A stretch of DNA of 64,000 nt from Strongyloides papillosus (lineage: Eukaryota; Nematoda; Chromadorea; Rhabditida; Strongyloididae), in the NCBI GenBank assembly GCA_005656395.1, contig SRSI01000030.1, forward strand, positions 310,001-374,000, in the 5' to 3' direction. Under the pieces are notes generated by a model, which was not told where the DNA came from, did no database searches, and saw only the letters and a list, made by a program, of their open reading frames with translations. Shown here piece by piece: positions 35,625-51,032 of this stretch (position 1 is its first letter; every line of letters begins with the position of its first letter). Position numbers and translations under genes: made by a program.

Positions 35625-36784
35625 ATCAAATCAACTTCTATATTTTACTTGTTAATGATCTAAGTCTATTAACTAACCCATTTTATATCAAAAATAAGGT
35701 TATAAAAAATTACTTTTTCATTATTAAATTATTATTTATCATAGTATTTTAACAGTTGTCTAAACAATAAGATTGATCATAAGTATAGTAATAAAAAATT
35801 AATAACCGAATCAAAAAAATTTTTTGTTATATCAATATACTTTTATAGTGTAATTTATCTTATGTGCACGAAAGAGATAAAAATAAATTTTGTTTATTAT
35901 ATTATCATTTTTCTATCATTATAAAAGTAGTGCCGTTCTAAACATTTAGATATTTATTGCTTCCAATAAATTTTTTTGCGGCAATTATTTTTTTTTAAAT
36001 TATTTACGTTTTTTTTGTTAATGATTAAAATATTTTCTTTTTAAGGTACTCGTAATACTAAAAAATGATGAATCAAGTAGAATCACAGTTTTTGGTGTAA
36101 AAAGCTTTTATTATTTTATGTGTAATGATATATTTTTGTAGTTTTCGAAGAATATTTAAATGGGTGATACGACGCTACTTTTATAGTGACAAGTAAAGTG
36201 ATAATACATGTTAAAATTTTAATATTCTTATGTTATAATTCTATATATTATCTTATTATAATACTGAGATAACTACAAAAATAAATCACTTTTTCTCTTT
36301 AATTTATTTTCTCTAATATCTTCATTAAAAGACAAATTAGGAACATTGTAAAAGGAAAAGTGTTCATAACTAAACAATTTCATAATCTAGAGATTCTACA
36401 ACGTAATATGCTTGAATATTATATTGTACTAGGAAAAAACTTTTTATAATCATTTTTTAGATTTATCTTCAGTGTATCAATAATTTAACAATAGCATACC
36501 TTTTTTAAAAAATTAAATAAAGATATTTTATAAAATTATTAAGGTAAATATTTTATTAATACAAATTTTGCAATTATAGCTTACAATGGATATTTGTAAT
36601 AAGTCAATTATTCTATGAAGAATAATGTGTAACGAAGAAAGATACATTCAAAATTAACAATATTAGCGATTTTTAAAATAATTCTTATACATAAAATCTT
36701 TATATGCAGAATGTTTATGATATCTGGACATCCTTGAACAATTTGAGAGAACATCTCTACATGTGCTTGTACCAGTCATGCCTC

Positions 36785-37345
36785 CTATACCTGCGCAAAC
36801 AGTAAATCCACAAGTTTTTGGAACATATTTCTCATTAAATCAAGCCATAATGGATCATTACAGTATTTAAGATGAGTTTCACAACCATAAGGTCCACTTG
36901 GTATTTTATCTACAATTGCTGTTGTTGCACTACTTTCTCTTGTAGTTGTTGTCGTAGTTGTAGATGTTGTTTTTGTGAAGTCGTGGCCAGTACATTTAAG
37001 AGTATATAAATTACATTTTGATTCAATGAAAAAAGATTTACAAAAATCATCTGTAAGGCAAATAGCTTTCTTAACACATGAAAATACATCCTTATTATCA
37101 ATATCTTTTACATTTACACATGTTTCACCCTTTCCACATTGTTCGTCAACTTTTGCTGGATCACATAATAAAGCACAAAAATTATCATAGACACCATCAA
37201 GTGCATTTTCTATATCTTTTATACATTTAGTAGCAGGATCTGTACAATCAGCAGCTCGGTCACAAAATTCAATATCAGCAGATTCAGAAAAATTCATACC
37301 ATGAAAAAAAATTAAAAGAATACAATAAAAAGTATAAGTATACAT
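36785..37345 (-). pseudogene. ShK-family gene A, unit 1: ShK modules lost by frameshift
   Basis: 186 aa if translated. Signal peptide, a complete 12-Cys domain and a Thr-rich linker are intact. The first ShK module begins normally (YGCETHLKYC), but one base is missing in the codon for its third visible Cys (plus-strand GGACACAT is GGAACAT at 36820-36826). The frame then runs into a different tail ([13 protein letters not shown]) and stops. In the original frame the second module downstream has also lost most of its Cys, so the ShK end has been decaying for some time. The upstream element is kept (37474, 129 bp before the ATG). Possibly still a working secreted protein without ShK modules. Confidence 0.75.
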
Positions 37346-38517
37346 ACCGTATCAATTTCTATAATTTACTTTTTAATGACCTAATTCTATTAACAAACTC
37401 ATTTTATATCAAAAATAAGGTTATAAAAAATTACTTTTTCGTTAATAAATTATTAGTTATCGTAGTATATTAACAGTTGTCTAAACAATAAGTTTAGTCA
37501 TGAGAACATTGATAAAAAAATTAGTTACTAAAGAAAAAACATAAGTTTTTGTTATATCAATATACTTTGATAATGTAATCTAACTTATACGCAGAGAAAA
37601 GGATAAAAAAATTTTTGATTATTATATTATCATTTTTCCTGTCATTATAAAAGTAGCGCCACTTCAGACATTTAGTTATTTATCGCTTCCAATTAAATTA
37701 TATTTGCAGCAATTATTTTTTTTAAGTTATTTACATTTTGTTTTTATTTGTTAGAGATTAAAATACATTCTTTGTAGATACTTTTAACACTAGGAAAAAA
37801 TCAAGTAAGTAGAATCAGGTATTTCTGATGAGGAAAGTTTTATTATTTTATGTGTAATGATATATTTTTGTAGTTTTCGAAGAATATTTAGATGGGTGAT
37901 ACGACGCTACTTTTATAGTGACAAGTAAAGTGATAATATATGTTAAAATTTTAATATTCTTATGTTATAATTCTATATATTATTTTATTATAATACTGAG
38001 ATAACTACAAAAATTAATCAGTTTTTCTTCCTTAATTTATTTTCTCTAATGTCTTCATTAAAAGACAAATTAGGAACATTGTAAAAGGAAAAGTGTTCAT
38101 AACTAAACAATTTCATAATCTAGAGATTCTACAACGTAATATGCTTGAATATTATATTGTACTAGGAAAAAACTTTTTATAATCATTTTTTAGATTTATC
38201 TTCAGTGTATCAATAATTTAACAATAGCATACCTTTTTTAAAAAATTAAATAAAGATATTCTATAAAATTATTAAGATAAATATTTTATTAATACAAATT
38301 TTGAAATTTTAGCTTACAATGGATATTTGTAATAAGTCAATTATTCTATGAAGAATAATGTGTAACGAAGAAAGATACATTCAAAATTAACAATATCCGC
38401 GATTTTTAAAATAATTCTTATACATAAAATCTTTATATGCAGAATGTTTATGATATCTGGACATCCTTGAACAATTTGAGAGAACATCTCTACATGTGCT
38501 TGTACCAGCCATGCCTC

Positions 38518-39045
38518 CTATACCTGCGCAAATAGTAAATCCACAAGTTTTTGGAACATATTTCTTATTAAATCAAGCCATAATGGATCATTACAGTATT
38601 TAAGATGAGCTCCACAACCATTAGTTCCATCTGGTACTTGATCTACAATTGATGTTGTTGTCGTAATTGTAGTAGTTTCTGGGGTAGTACATTTAAGTGT
38701 ATATAAGTTACATTTTGATTCAGCATTTAAAATTTTACAAAAAGCATCTGTAAAGCAAATAGCTTTCTTAACACATGACTTTGTTTTAGCACCATCAGTG
38801 TCATCTATTTCTTCACAAGTTTCACCCTTTCCACATTGTTCTTCAACTTTCGCTGGATCACATTCTAGACCACAGAAATTAGCTTTCTGACCATCAAATA
38901 CCTTTTCTATATCTTTTAAACATTTTGAACCAGCAATTCCTGCACATTCACCACTATTTCCACAGATTTTACTATCATCGGCTTTAATGAAATTCACTTC
39001 AAGAAAATAAAATAAAAGAATACGAAAAAAAGTAGAACTGTGCAT
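38518..39045 (-). pseudogene. ShK-family gene B, unit 1: chimeric, ShK modules lost by frameshift
   Basis: 175 aa if translated. The first two thirds (signal peptide, 12-Cys domain) follow ShK gene 3 almost exactly. From the shortened Thr linker onward it follows gene A, including the same one-base deletion and the same 13-residue shifted tail except for Met to Ile upstream. The switch lies in the Thr-codon repeat, a plausible site for unequal exchange. Promoter block as in ShK gene 3. Confidence 0.75.
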
Positions 39046-40205
39046 ATCAAATCAACTTCTATATTTTACTTGTTAATGATCTAAGTCTATTAACTAACCC
39101 ATTTTATATCAAAAATAAGGTTATAAAAAATTACTTTTTCATTATTAAATTATTATTTATCATAGTATTTTAACAGTTGTCTAAACAATAAGATTGATCA
39201 TAAGTATAGTAATAAAAAATTAATAACCGAATCAAAAAAATTTTTTGTTATATCAATATACTTTTATAGTGTAATTTATCTTATGTGCACGAAAGAGATA
39301 AAAATAAATTTTGTTTATTATATTATCATTTTTCTATCATTATAAAAGTAGTGCCGTTCTAAACATTTAGATATTTATTGCTTCCAATAAATTTTTTTGC
39401 GGCAATTATTTTTTTTTAAATTATTTACGTTTTTTTTGTTAATGATTAAAATATTTTCTTTTTAAGGTACTCGTAATACTAAAAAATGATGAATCAAGTA
39501 GAATCACAGTTTTTGGTGTAAAAAGCTTTTATTATTTTATGTGTAATGATATATTTTTGTAGTTTTCGAAGAATATTTAAATGGGTGATACGACGCTACT
39601 TTTATAGTGACAAGTAAAGTGATAATACATGTTAAAATTTTAATATTCTTATGTTATAATTCTATATATTATCTTATTATAATACTGAGATAACTACAAA
39701 AATAAATCACTTTTTCTCTTTAATTTATTTTCTCTAATATCTTCATTAAAAGACAAATTAGGAACATTGTAAAAGGAAAAGTGTTCATAACTAAACAATT
39801 TCATAATCTAGAGATTCTACAACGTAATATGCTTGAATATTATATTGTACTAGGAAAAAACTTTTTATAATCATTTTTTAGATTTATCTTCAGTGTATCA
39901 ATAATTTAACAATAGCATACCTTTTTTAAAAAATTAAATAAAGATATTTTATAAAATTATTAAGGTAAATATTTTATTAATACAAATTTTGCAATTATAG
40001 CTTACAATGGATATTTGTAATAAGTCAATTATTCTATGAAGAATAATGTGTAACGAAGAAAGATACATTCAAAATTAACAATATTAGCGATTTTTAAAAT
40101 AATTCTTATACATAAAATCTTTATATGCAGAATGTTTATGATATCTGGACATCCTTGAACAATTTGAGAGAACATCTCTACATGTGCTTGTACCAGTCAT
40201 GCCTC

Positions 40206-40766
40206 CTATACCTGCGCAAACAGTAAATCCACAAGTTTTTGGAACATATTTCTCATTAAATCAAGCCATAATGGATCATTACAGTATTTAAGATGAGTTT
40301 CACAACCATAAGGTCCACTTGGTATTTTATCTACAATTGCTGTTGTTGCACTACTTTCTCTTGTAGTTGTTGTCGTAGTTGTAGATGTTGTTTTTGTGAA
40401 GTCGTGGCCAGTACATTTAAGAGTATATAAATTACATTTTGATTCAATGAAAAAAGATTTACAAAAATCATCTGTAAGGCAAATAGCTTTCTTAACACAT
40501 GAAAATACATCCTTATTATCAATATCTTTTACATTTACACATGTTTCACCCTTTCCACATTGTTCGTCAACTTTTGCTGGATCACATAATAAAGCACAAA
40601 AATTATCATAGACACCATCAAGTGCATTTTCTATATCTTTTATACATTTAGTAGCAGGATCTGTACAATCAGCAGCTCGGTCACAAAATTCAATATCAGC
40701 AGATTCAGAAAAATTCATACCATGAAAAAAAATTAAAAGAATACAATAAAAAGTATAAGTATACAT
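40206..40766 (-). pseudogene. ShK-family gene A, unit 2
   Basis: Protein identical to A of unit 1, with the same frameshift. Confidence 0.75.
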
Positions 40767-41939
40767 ACCGTATCAATTTCTATAATTTACTTTTTAATGA
40801 CCTAATTCTATTAACAAACTCATTTTATATCAAAAATAAGGTTATAAAAAATTACTTTTTCGTTAATAAATTATTAGTTATCGTAGTATATTAACAGTTG
40901 TCTAAACAATAAGTTTAGTCATGAGAACATTGATAAAAAAATTAGTTACTAAAGAAAAAACATAAGTTTTTGTTATATCAATATACTTTGATAATGTAAT
41001 CTAACTTATACGCAGAGAAAAGGATAAAAAAATTTTTGATTATTATATTATCATTTTTCCTGTCATTATAAAAGTAGCGCCACTTCAGACATTTAGTTAT
41101 TTATCGCTTCCAATTAAATTATATTTGCAGCAATTATTTTTTTTTAAGTTATTTACATTTTGTTTTTATTTGTTAGAGATTAAAATACATTCTTTGTAGA
41201 TACTTTTAACACTAGGAAAAAATCAAGTAAGTAGAATCAGGTATTTCTGATGAGGAAAGTTTTATTATTTTATGTGTAATGATATATTTTTGTAGTTTTC
41301 GAAGAATATTTAGATGGGTGATACGACGCTACTTTTATAGTGACAAGTAAAGTGATAATATATGTTAAAATTTTAATATTCTTATGTTATAATTCTATAT
41401 ATTATTTTATTATAATACTGAGATAACTACAAAAATTAATCAGTTTTTCTTCCTTAATTTATTTTCTCTAATGTCTTCATTAAAAGACAAATTAGGAACA
41501 TTGTAAAAGGAAAAGTGTTCATAACTAAACAATTTCATAATCTAGAGATTCTACAACGTAATATGCTTGAATATTATATTGTACTAGGAAAAAACTTTTT
41601 ATAATCATTTTTTAGATTTATCTTCAGTGTATCAATAATTTAACAATAGCATACCTTTTTTAAAAAATTAAATAAAGATATTCTATAAAATTATTAAGAT
41701 AAATATTTTATTAATACAAATTTTGAAATTTTAGCTTACAATGGATATTTGTAATAAGTCAATTATTCTATGAAGAATAATGTGTAACGAAGAAAGATAC
41801 ATTCAAAATTAACAATATCCGCGATTTTTAAAATAATTCTTATACATAAAATCTTTATATGCAGAATGTTTATGATATCTGGACATCCTTGAACAATTTG
41901 AGAGAACATCTCTACATGTGCTTGTACCAGCCATGCCTC

Positions 41940-42467
41940 CTATACCTGCGCAAATAGTAAATCCACAAGTTTTTGGAACATATTTCTTATTAAATCAAGC
42001 CATAATGGATCATTACAGTATTTAAGATGAGCTCCACAACCATTAGTTCCATCTGGTACTTGATCTACAATTGATGTTGTTGTCGTAATTGTAGTAGTTT
42101 CTGGGGTAGTACATTTAAGTGTATATAAGTTACATTTTGATTCAGCATTTAAAATTTTACAAAAAGCATCTGTAAAGCAAATAGCTTTCTTAACACATGA
42201 CTTTGTTTTAGCACCATCAGTGTCATCTATTTCTTCACAAGTTTCACCCTTTCCACATTGTTCTTCAACTTTCGCTGGATCACATTCTAGACCACAGAAA
42301 TTAGCTTTCTGACCATCAAATACCTTTTCTATATCTTTTAAACATTTTGAACCAGCAATTCCTGCACATTCACCACTATTTCCACAGATTTTACTATCAT
42401 CGGCTTTAATGAAATTCACTTCAAGAAAATAAAATAAAAGAATACGAAAAAAAGTAGAACTGTGCAT
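41940..42467 (-). pseudogene. ShK-family gene B, unit 2
   Basis: Protein identical to B of unit 1. Confidence 0.75.
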
Positions 42468-43627
42468 ATCAAATCAACTTCTATATTTTACTTGTTAATG
42501 ATCTAAGTCTATTAACTAACCCATTTTATATCAAAAATAAGGTTATAAAAAATTACTTTTTCATTATTAAATTATTATTTATCATAGTATTTTAACAGTT
42601 GTCTAAACAATAAGATTGATCATAAGTATAGTAATAAAAAATTAATAACCGAATCAAAAAAATTTTTTGTTATATCAATATACTTTTATAGTGTAATTTA
42701 TCTTATGTGCACGAAAGAGATAAAAATAAATTTTGTTTATTATATTATCATTTTTCTATCATTATAAAAGTAGTGCCGTTCTAAACATTTAGATATTTAT
42801 TGCTTCCAATAAATTTTTTTGCGGCAATTATTTTTTTTTAAATTATTTACGTTTTTTTTGTTAATGATTAAAATATTTTCTTTTTAAGGTACTCGTAATA
42901 CTAAAAAATGATGAATCAAGTAGAATCACAGTTTTTGGTGTAAAAAGCTTTTATTATTTTATGTGTAATGATATATTTTTGTAGTTTTCGAAGAATATTT
43001 AAATGGGTGATACGACGCTACTTTTATAGTGACAAGTAAAGTGATAATACATGTTAAAATTTTAATATTCTTATGTTATAATTCTATATATTATCTTATT
43101 ATAATACTGAGATAACTACAAAAATAAATCACTTTTTCTCTTTAATTTATTTTCTCTAATATCTTCATTAAAAGACAAATTAGGAACATTGTAAAAGGAA
43201 AAGTGTTCATAACTAAACAATTTCATAATCTAGAGATTCTACAACGTAATATGCTTGAATATTATATTGTACTAGGAAAAAACTTTTTATAATCATTTTT
43301 TAGATTTATCTTCAGTGTATCAATAATTTAACAATAGCATACCTTTTTTAAAAAATTAAATAAAGATATTTTATAAAATTATTAAGGTAAATATTTTATT
43401 AATACAAATTTTGCAATTATAGCTTACAATGGATATTTGTAATAAGTCAATTATTCTATGAAGAATAATGTGTAACGAAGAAAGATACATTCAAAATTAA
43501 CAATATTAGCGATTTTTAAAATAATTCTTATACATAAAATCTTTATATGCAGAATGTTTATGATATCTGGACATCCTTGAACAATTTGAGAGAACATCTC
43601 TACATGTGCTTGTACCAGTCATGCCTC

Positions 43628-44188
43628 CTATACCTGCGCAAACAGTAAATCCACAAGTTTTTGGAACATATTTCTCATTAAATCAAGCCATAATGGATCA
43701 TTACAGTATTTAAGATGAGTTTCACAACCATAAGGTCCACTTGGTATTTTATCTACAATTGCTGTTGTTGCACTACTTTCTCTTGTAGTTGTTGTCGTAG
43801 TTGTAGATGTTGTTTTTGTGAAGTCGTGGCCAGTACATTTAAGAGTATATAAATTACATTTTGATTCAATGAAAAAAGATTTACAAAAATCATCTGTAAG
43901 GCAAATAGCTTTCTTAACACATGAAAATACATCCTTATTATCAATATCTTTTACATTTACACATGTTTCACCCTTTCCACATTGTTCGTCAACTTTTGCT
44001 GGATCACATAATAAAGCACAAAAATTATCATAGACACCATCAAGTGCATTTTCTATATCTTTTATACATTTAGTAGCAGGATCTGTACAATCAGCAGCTC
44101 GGTCACAAAATTCAATATCAGCAGATTCAGAAAAATTCATACCATGAAAAAAAATTAAAAGAATACAATAAAAAGTATAAGTATACAT
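43628..44188 (-). pseudogene. ShK-family gene A, unit 3
   Basis: Protein identical to A of unit 1. Confidence 0.75.
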
Positions 44189-45361
44189 ACCGTATCAATT
44201 TCTATAATTTACTTTTTAATGACCTAATTCTATTAACAAACTCATTTTATATCAAAAATAAGGTTATAAAAAATTACTTTTTCGTTAATAAATTATTAGT
44301 TATCGTAGTATATTAACAGTTGTCTAAACAATAAGTTTAGTCATGAGAACATTGATAAAAAAATTAGTTACTAAAGAAAAAACATAAGTTTTTGTTATAT
44401 CAATATACTTTGATAATGTAATCTAACTTATACGCAGAGAAAAGGATAAAAAAATTTTTGATTATTATATTATCATTTTTCCTGTCATTATAAAAGTAGC
44501 GCCACTTCAGACATTTAGTTATTTATCGCTTCCAATTAAATTATATTTGCAGCAATTATTTTTTTTTAAGTTATTTACATTTTGTTTTTATTTGTTAGAG
44601 ATTAAAATACATTCTTTGTAGATACTTTTAACACTAGGAAAAAATCAAGTAAGTAGAATCAGGTATTTCTGATGAGGAAAGTTTTATTATTTTATGTGTA
44701 ATGATATATTTTTGTAGTTTTCGAAGAATATTTAGATGGGTGATACGACGCTACTTTTATAGTGACAAGTAAAGTGATAATATATGTTAAAATTTTAATA
44801 TTCTTATGTTATAATTCTATATATTATTTTATTATAATACTGAGATAACTACAAAAATTAATCAGTTTTTCTTCCTTAATTTATTTTCTCTAATGTCTTC
44901 ATTAAAAGACAAATTAGGAACATTGTAAAAGGAAAAGTGTTCATAACTAAACAATTTCATAATCTAGAGATTCTACAACGTAATATGCTTGAATATTATA
45001 TTGTACTAGGAAAAAACTTTTTATAATCATTTTTTAGATTTATCTTCAGTGTATCAATAATTTAACAATAGCATACCTTTTTTAAAAAATTAAATAAAGA
45101 TATTCTATAAAATTATTAAGATAAATATTTTATTAATACAAATTTTGAAATTTTAGCTTACAATGGATATTTGTAATAAGTCAATTATTCTATGAAGAAT
45201 AATGTGTAACGAAGAAAGATACATTCAAAATTAACAATATCCGCGATTTTTAAAATAATTCTTATACATAAAATCTTTATATGCAGAATGTTTATGATAT
45301 CTGGACATCCTTGAACAATTTGAGAGAACATCTCTACATGTGCTTGTACCAGCCATGCCTC

Positions 45362-45889
45362 CTATACCTGCGCAAATAGTAAATCCACAAGTTTTTGGAA
45401 CATATTTCTTATTAAATCAAGCCATAATGGATCATTACAGTATTTAAGATGAGCTCCACAACCATTAGTTCCATCTGGTACTTGATCTACAATTGATGTT
45501 GTTGTCGTAATTGTAGTAGTTTCTGGGGTAGTACATTTAAGTGTATATAAGTTACATTTTGATTCAGCATTTAAAATTTTACAAAAAGCATCTGTAAAGC
45601 AAATAGCTTTCTTAACACATGACTTTGTTTTAGCACCATCAGTGTCATCTATTTCTTCACAAGTTTCACCCTTTCCACATTGTTCTTCAACTTTCGCTGG
45701 ATCACATTCTAGACCACAGAAATTAGCTTTCTGACCATCAAATACCTTTTCTATATCTTTTAAACATTTTGAACCAGCAATTCCTGCACATTCACCACTA
45801 TTTCCACAGATTTTACTATCATCGGCTTTAATGAAATTCACTTCAAGAAAATAAAATAAAAGAATACGAAAAAAAGTAGAACTGTGCAT
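45362..45889 (-). pseudogene. ShK-family gene B, unit 3
   Basis: Protein identical to B of unit 1. Confidence 0.75.
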
Positions 45890-47049
45890 ATCAAATCAAC
45901 TTCTATATTTTACTTGTTAATGATCTAAGTCTATTAACTAACCCATTTTATATCAAAAATAAGGTTATAAAAAATTACTTTTTCATTATTAAATTATTAT
46001 TTATCATAGTATTTTAACAGTTGTCTAAACAATAAGATTGATCATAAGTATAGTAATAAAAAATTAATAACCGAATCAAAAAAATTTTTTGTTATATCAA
46101 TATACTTTTATAGTGTAATTTATCTTATGTGCACGAAAGAGATAAAAATAAATTTTGTTTATTATATTATCATTTTTCTATCATTATAAAAGTAGTGCCG
46201 TTCTAAACATTTAGATATTTATTGCTTCCAATAAATTTTTTTGCGGCAATTATTTTTTTTTAAATTATTTACGTTTTTTTTGTTAATGATTAAAATATTT
46301 TCTTTTTAAGGTACTCGTAATACTAAAAAATGATGAATCAAGTAGAATCACAGTTTTTGGTGTAAAAAGCTTTTATTATTTTATGTGTAATGATATATTT
46401 TTGTAGTTTTCGAAGAATATTTAAATGGGTGATACGACGCTACTTTTATAGTGACAAGTAAAGTGATAATACATGTTAAAATTTTAATATTCTTATGTTA
46501 TAATTCTATATATTATCTTATTATAATACTGAGATAACTACAAAAATAAATCACTTTTTCTCTTTAATTTATTTTCTCTAATATCTTCATTAAAAGACAA
46601 ATTAGGAACATTGTAAAAGGAAAAGTGTTCATAACTAAACAATTTCATAATCTAGAGATTCTACAACGTAATATGCTTGAATATTATATTGTACTAGGAA
46701 AAAACTTTTTATAATCATTTTTTAGATTTATCTTCAGTGTATCAATAATTTAACAATAGCATACCTTTTTTAAAAAATTAAATAAAGATATTTTATAAAA
46801 TTATTAAGGTAAATATTTTATTAATACAAATTTTGCAATTATAGCTTACAATGGATATTTGTAATAAGTCAATTATTCTATGAAGAATAATGTGTAACGA
46901 AGAAAGATACATTCAAAATTAACAATATTAGCGATTTTTAAAATAATTCTTATACATAAAATCTTTATATGCAGAATGTTTATGATATCTGGACATCCTT
47001 GAACAATTTGAGAGAACATCTCTACATGTGCTTGTACCAGTCATGCCTC

Positions 47050-47610
47050 CTATACCTGCGCAAACAGTAAATCCACAAGTTTTTGGAACATATTTCTCAT
47101 TAAATCAAGCCATAATGGATCATTACAGTATTTAAGATGAGTTTCACAACCATAAGGTCCACTTGGTATTTTATCTACAATTGCTGTTGTTGCACTACTT
47201 TCTCTTGTAGTTGTTGTCGTAGTTGTAGATGTTGTTTTTGTGAAGTCGTGGCCAGTACATTTAAGAGTATATAAATTACATTTTGATTCAATGAAAAAAG
47301 ATTTACAAAAATCATCTGTAAGGCAAATAGCTTTCTTAACACATGAAAATACATCCTTATTATCAATATCTTTTACATTTACACATGTTTCACCCTTTCC
47401 ACATTGTTCGTCAACTTTTGCTGGATCACATAATAAAGCACAAAAATTATCATAGACACCATCAAGTGCATTTTCTATATCTTTTATACATTTAGTAGCA
47501 GGATCTGTACAATCAGCAGCTCGGTCACAAAATTCAATATCAGCAGATTCAGAAAAATTCATACCATGAAAAAAAATTAAAAGAATACAATAAAAAGTAT
47601 AAGTATACAT
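47050..47610 (-). pseudogene. ShK-family gene A, unit 4
   Basis: Protein identical to A of unit 1. Confidence 0.75.
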
Positions 47611-48783
47611 ACCGTATCAATTTCTATAATTTACTTTTTAATGACCTAATTCTATTAACAAACTCATTTTATATCAAAAATAAGGTTATAAAAAATTACT
47701 TTTTCGTTAATAAATTATTAGTTATCGTAGTATATTAACAGTTGTCTAAACAATAAGTTTAGTCATGAGAACATTGATAAAAAAATTAGTTACTAAAGAA
47801 AAAACATAAGTTTTTGTTATATCAATATACTTTGATAATGTAATCTAACTTATACGCAGAGAAAAGGATAAAAAAATTTTTGATTATTATATTATCATTT
47901 TTCCTGTCATTATAAAAGTAGCGCCACTTCAGACATTTAGTTATTTATCGCTTCCAATTAAATTATATTTGCAGCAATTATTTTTTTTTAAGTTATTTAC
48001 ATTTTGTTTTTATTTGTTAGAGATTAAAATACATTCTTTGTAGATACTTTTAACACTAGGAAAAAATCAAGTAAGTAGAATCAGGTATTTCTGATGAGGA
48101 AAGTTTTATTATTTTATGTGTAATGATATATTTTTGTAGTTTTCGAAGAATATTTAGATGGGTGATACGACGCTACTTTTATAGTGACAAGTAAAGTGAT
48201 AATATATGTTAAAATTTTAATATTCTTATGTTATAATTCTATATATTATTTTATTATAATACTGAGATAACTACAAAAATTAATCAGTTTTTCTTCCTTA
48301 ATTTATTTTCTCTAATGTCTTCATTAAAAGACAAATTAGGAACATTGTAAAAGGAAAAGTGTTCATAACTAAACAATTTCATAATCTAGAGATTCTACAA
48401 CGTAATATGCTTGAATATTATATTGTACTAGGAAAAAACTTTTTATAATCATTTTTTAGATTTATCTTCAGTGTATCAATAATTTAACAATAGCATACCT
48501 TTTTTAAAAAATTAAATAAAGATATTCTATAAAATTATTAAGATAAATATTTTATTAATACAAATTTTGAAATTTTAGCTTACAATGGATATTTGTAATA
48601 AGTCAATTATTCTATGAAGAATAATGTGTAACGAAGAAAGATACATTCAAAATTAACAATATCCGCGATTTTTAAAATAATTCTTATACATAAAATCTTT
48701 ATATGCAGAATGTTTATGATATCTGGACATCCTTGAACAATTTGAGAGAACATCTCTACATGTGCTTGTACCAGCCATGCCTC

Positions 48784-49311
48784 CTATACCTGCGCAAATA
48801 GTAAATCCACAAGTTTTTGGAACATATTTCTTATTAAATCAAGCCATAATGGATCATTACAGTATTTAAGATGAGCTCCACAACCATTAGTTCCATCTGG
48901 TACTTGATCTACAATTGATGTTGTTGTCGTAATTGTAGTAGTTTCTGGGGTAGTACATTTAAGTGTATATAAGTTACATTTTGATTCAGCATTTAAAATT
49001 TTACAAAAAGCATCTGTAAAGCAAATAGCTTTCTTAACACATGACTTTGTTTTAGCACCATCAGTGTCATCTATTTCTTCACAAGTTTCACCCTTTCCAC
49101 ATTGTTCTTCAACTTTCGCTGGATCACATTCTAGACCACAGAAATTAGCTTTCTGACCATCAAATACCTTTTCTATATCTTTTAAACATTTTGAACCAGC
49201 AATTCCTGCACATTCACCACTATTTCCACAGATTTTACTATCATCGGCTTTAATGAAATTCACTTCAAGAAAATAAAATAAAAGAATACGAAAAAAAGTA
49301 GAACTGTGCAT
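48784..49311 (-). pseudogene. ShK-family gene B, unit 4
   Basis: Protein identical to B of unit 1. Confidence 0.75.
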
Positions 49312-50471
49312 ATCAAATCAACTTCTATATTTTACTTGTTAATGATCTAAGTCTATTAACTAACCCATTTTATATCAAAAATAAGGTTATAAAAAATTAC
49401 TTTTTCATTATTAAATTATTATTTATCATAGTATTTTAACAGTTGTCTAAACAATAAGATTGATCATAAGTATAGTAATAAAAAATTAATAACCGAATCA
49501 AAAAAATTTTTTGTTATATCAATATACTTTTATAGTGTAATTTATCTTATGTGCACGAAAGAGATAAAAATAAATTTTGTTTATTATATTATCATTTTTC
49601 TATCATTATAAAAGTAGTGCCGTTCTAAACATTTAGATATTTATTGCTTCCAATAAATTTTTTTGCGGCAATTATTTTTTTTTAAATTATTTACGTTTTT
49701 TTTGTTAATGATTAAAATATTTTCTTTTTAAGGTACTCGTAATACTAAAAAATGATGAATCAAGTAGAATCACAGTTTTTGGTGTAAAAAGCTTTTATTA
49801 TTTTATGTGTAATGATATATTTTTGTAGTTTTCGAAGAATATTTAAATGGGTGATACGACGCTACTTTTATAGTGACAAGTAAAGTGATAATACATGTTA
49901 AAATTTTAATATTCTTATGTTATAATTCTATATATTATCTTATTATAATACTGAGATAACTACAAAAATAAATCACTTTTTCTCTTTAATTTATTTTCTC
50001 TAATATCTTCATTAAAAGACAAATTAGGAACATTGTAAAAGGAAAAGTGTTCATAACTAAACAATTTCATAATCTAGAGATTCTACAACGTAATATGCTT
50101 GAATATTATATTGTACTAGGAAAAAACTTTTTATAATCATTTTTTAGATTTATCTTCAGTGTATCAATAATTTAACAATAGCATACCTTTTTTAAAAAAT
50201 TAAATAAAGATATTTTATAAAATTATTAAGGTAAATATTTTATTAATACAAATTTTGCAATTATAGCTTACAATGGATATTTGTAATAAGTCAATTATTC
50301 TATGAAGAATAATGTGTAACGAAGAAAGATACATTCAAAATTAACAATATTAGCGATTTTTAAAATAATTCTTATACATAAAATCTTTATATGCAGAATG
50401 TTTATGATATCTGGACATCCTTGAACAATTTGAGAGAACATCTCTACATGTGCTTGTACCAGTCATGCCTC

Positions 50472-51032
50472 CTATACCTGCGCAAACAGTAAATCCACAA
50501 GTTTTTGGAACATATTTCTCATTAAATCAAGCCATAATGGATCATTACAGTATTTAAGATGAGTTTCACAACCATAAGGTCCACTTGGTATTTTATCTAC
50601 AATTGCTGTTGTTGCACTACTTTCTCTTGTAGTTGTTGTCGTAGTTGTAGATGTTGTTTTTGTGAAGTCGTGGCCAGTACATTTAAGAGTATATAAATTA
50701 CATTTTGATTCAATGAAAAAAGATTTACAAAAATCATCTGTAAGGCAAATAGCTTTCTTAACACATGAAAATACATCCTTATTATCAATATCTTTTACAT
50801 TTACACATGTTTCACCCTTTCCACATTGTTCGTCAACTTTTGCTGGATCACATAATAAAGCACAAAAATTATCATAGACACCATCAAGTGCATTTTCTAT
50901 ATCTTTTATACATTTAGTAGCAGGATCTGTACAATCAGCAGCTCGGTCACAAAATTCAATATCAGCAGATTCAGAAAAATTCATACCATGAAAAAAAATT
51001 AAAAGAATACAATAAAAAGTATAAGTATACAT
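50472..51032 (-). pseudogene. ShK-family gene A, unit 5
   Basis: Protein identical to A of unit 1. Confidence 0.75.
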
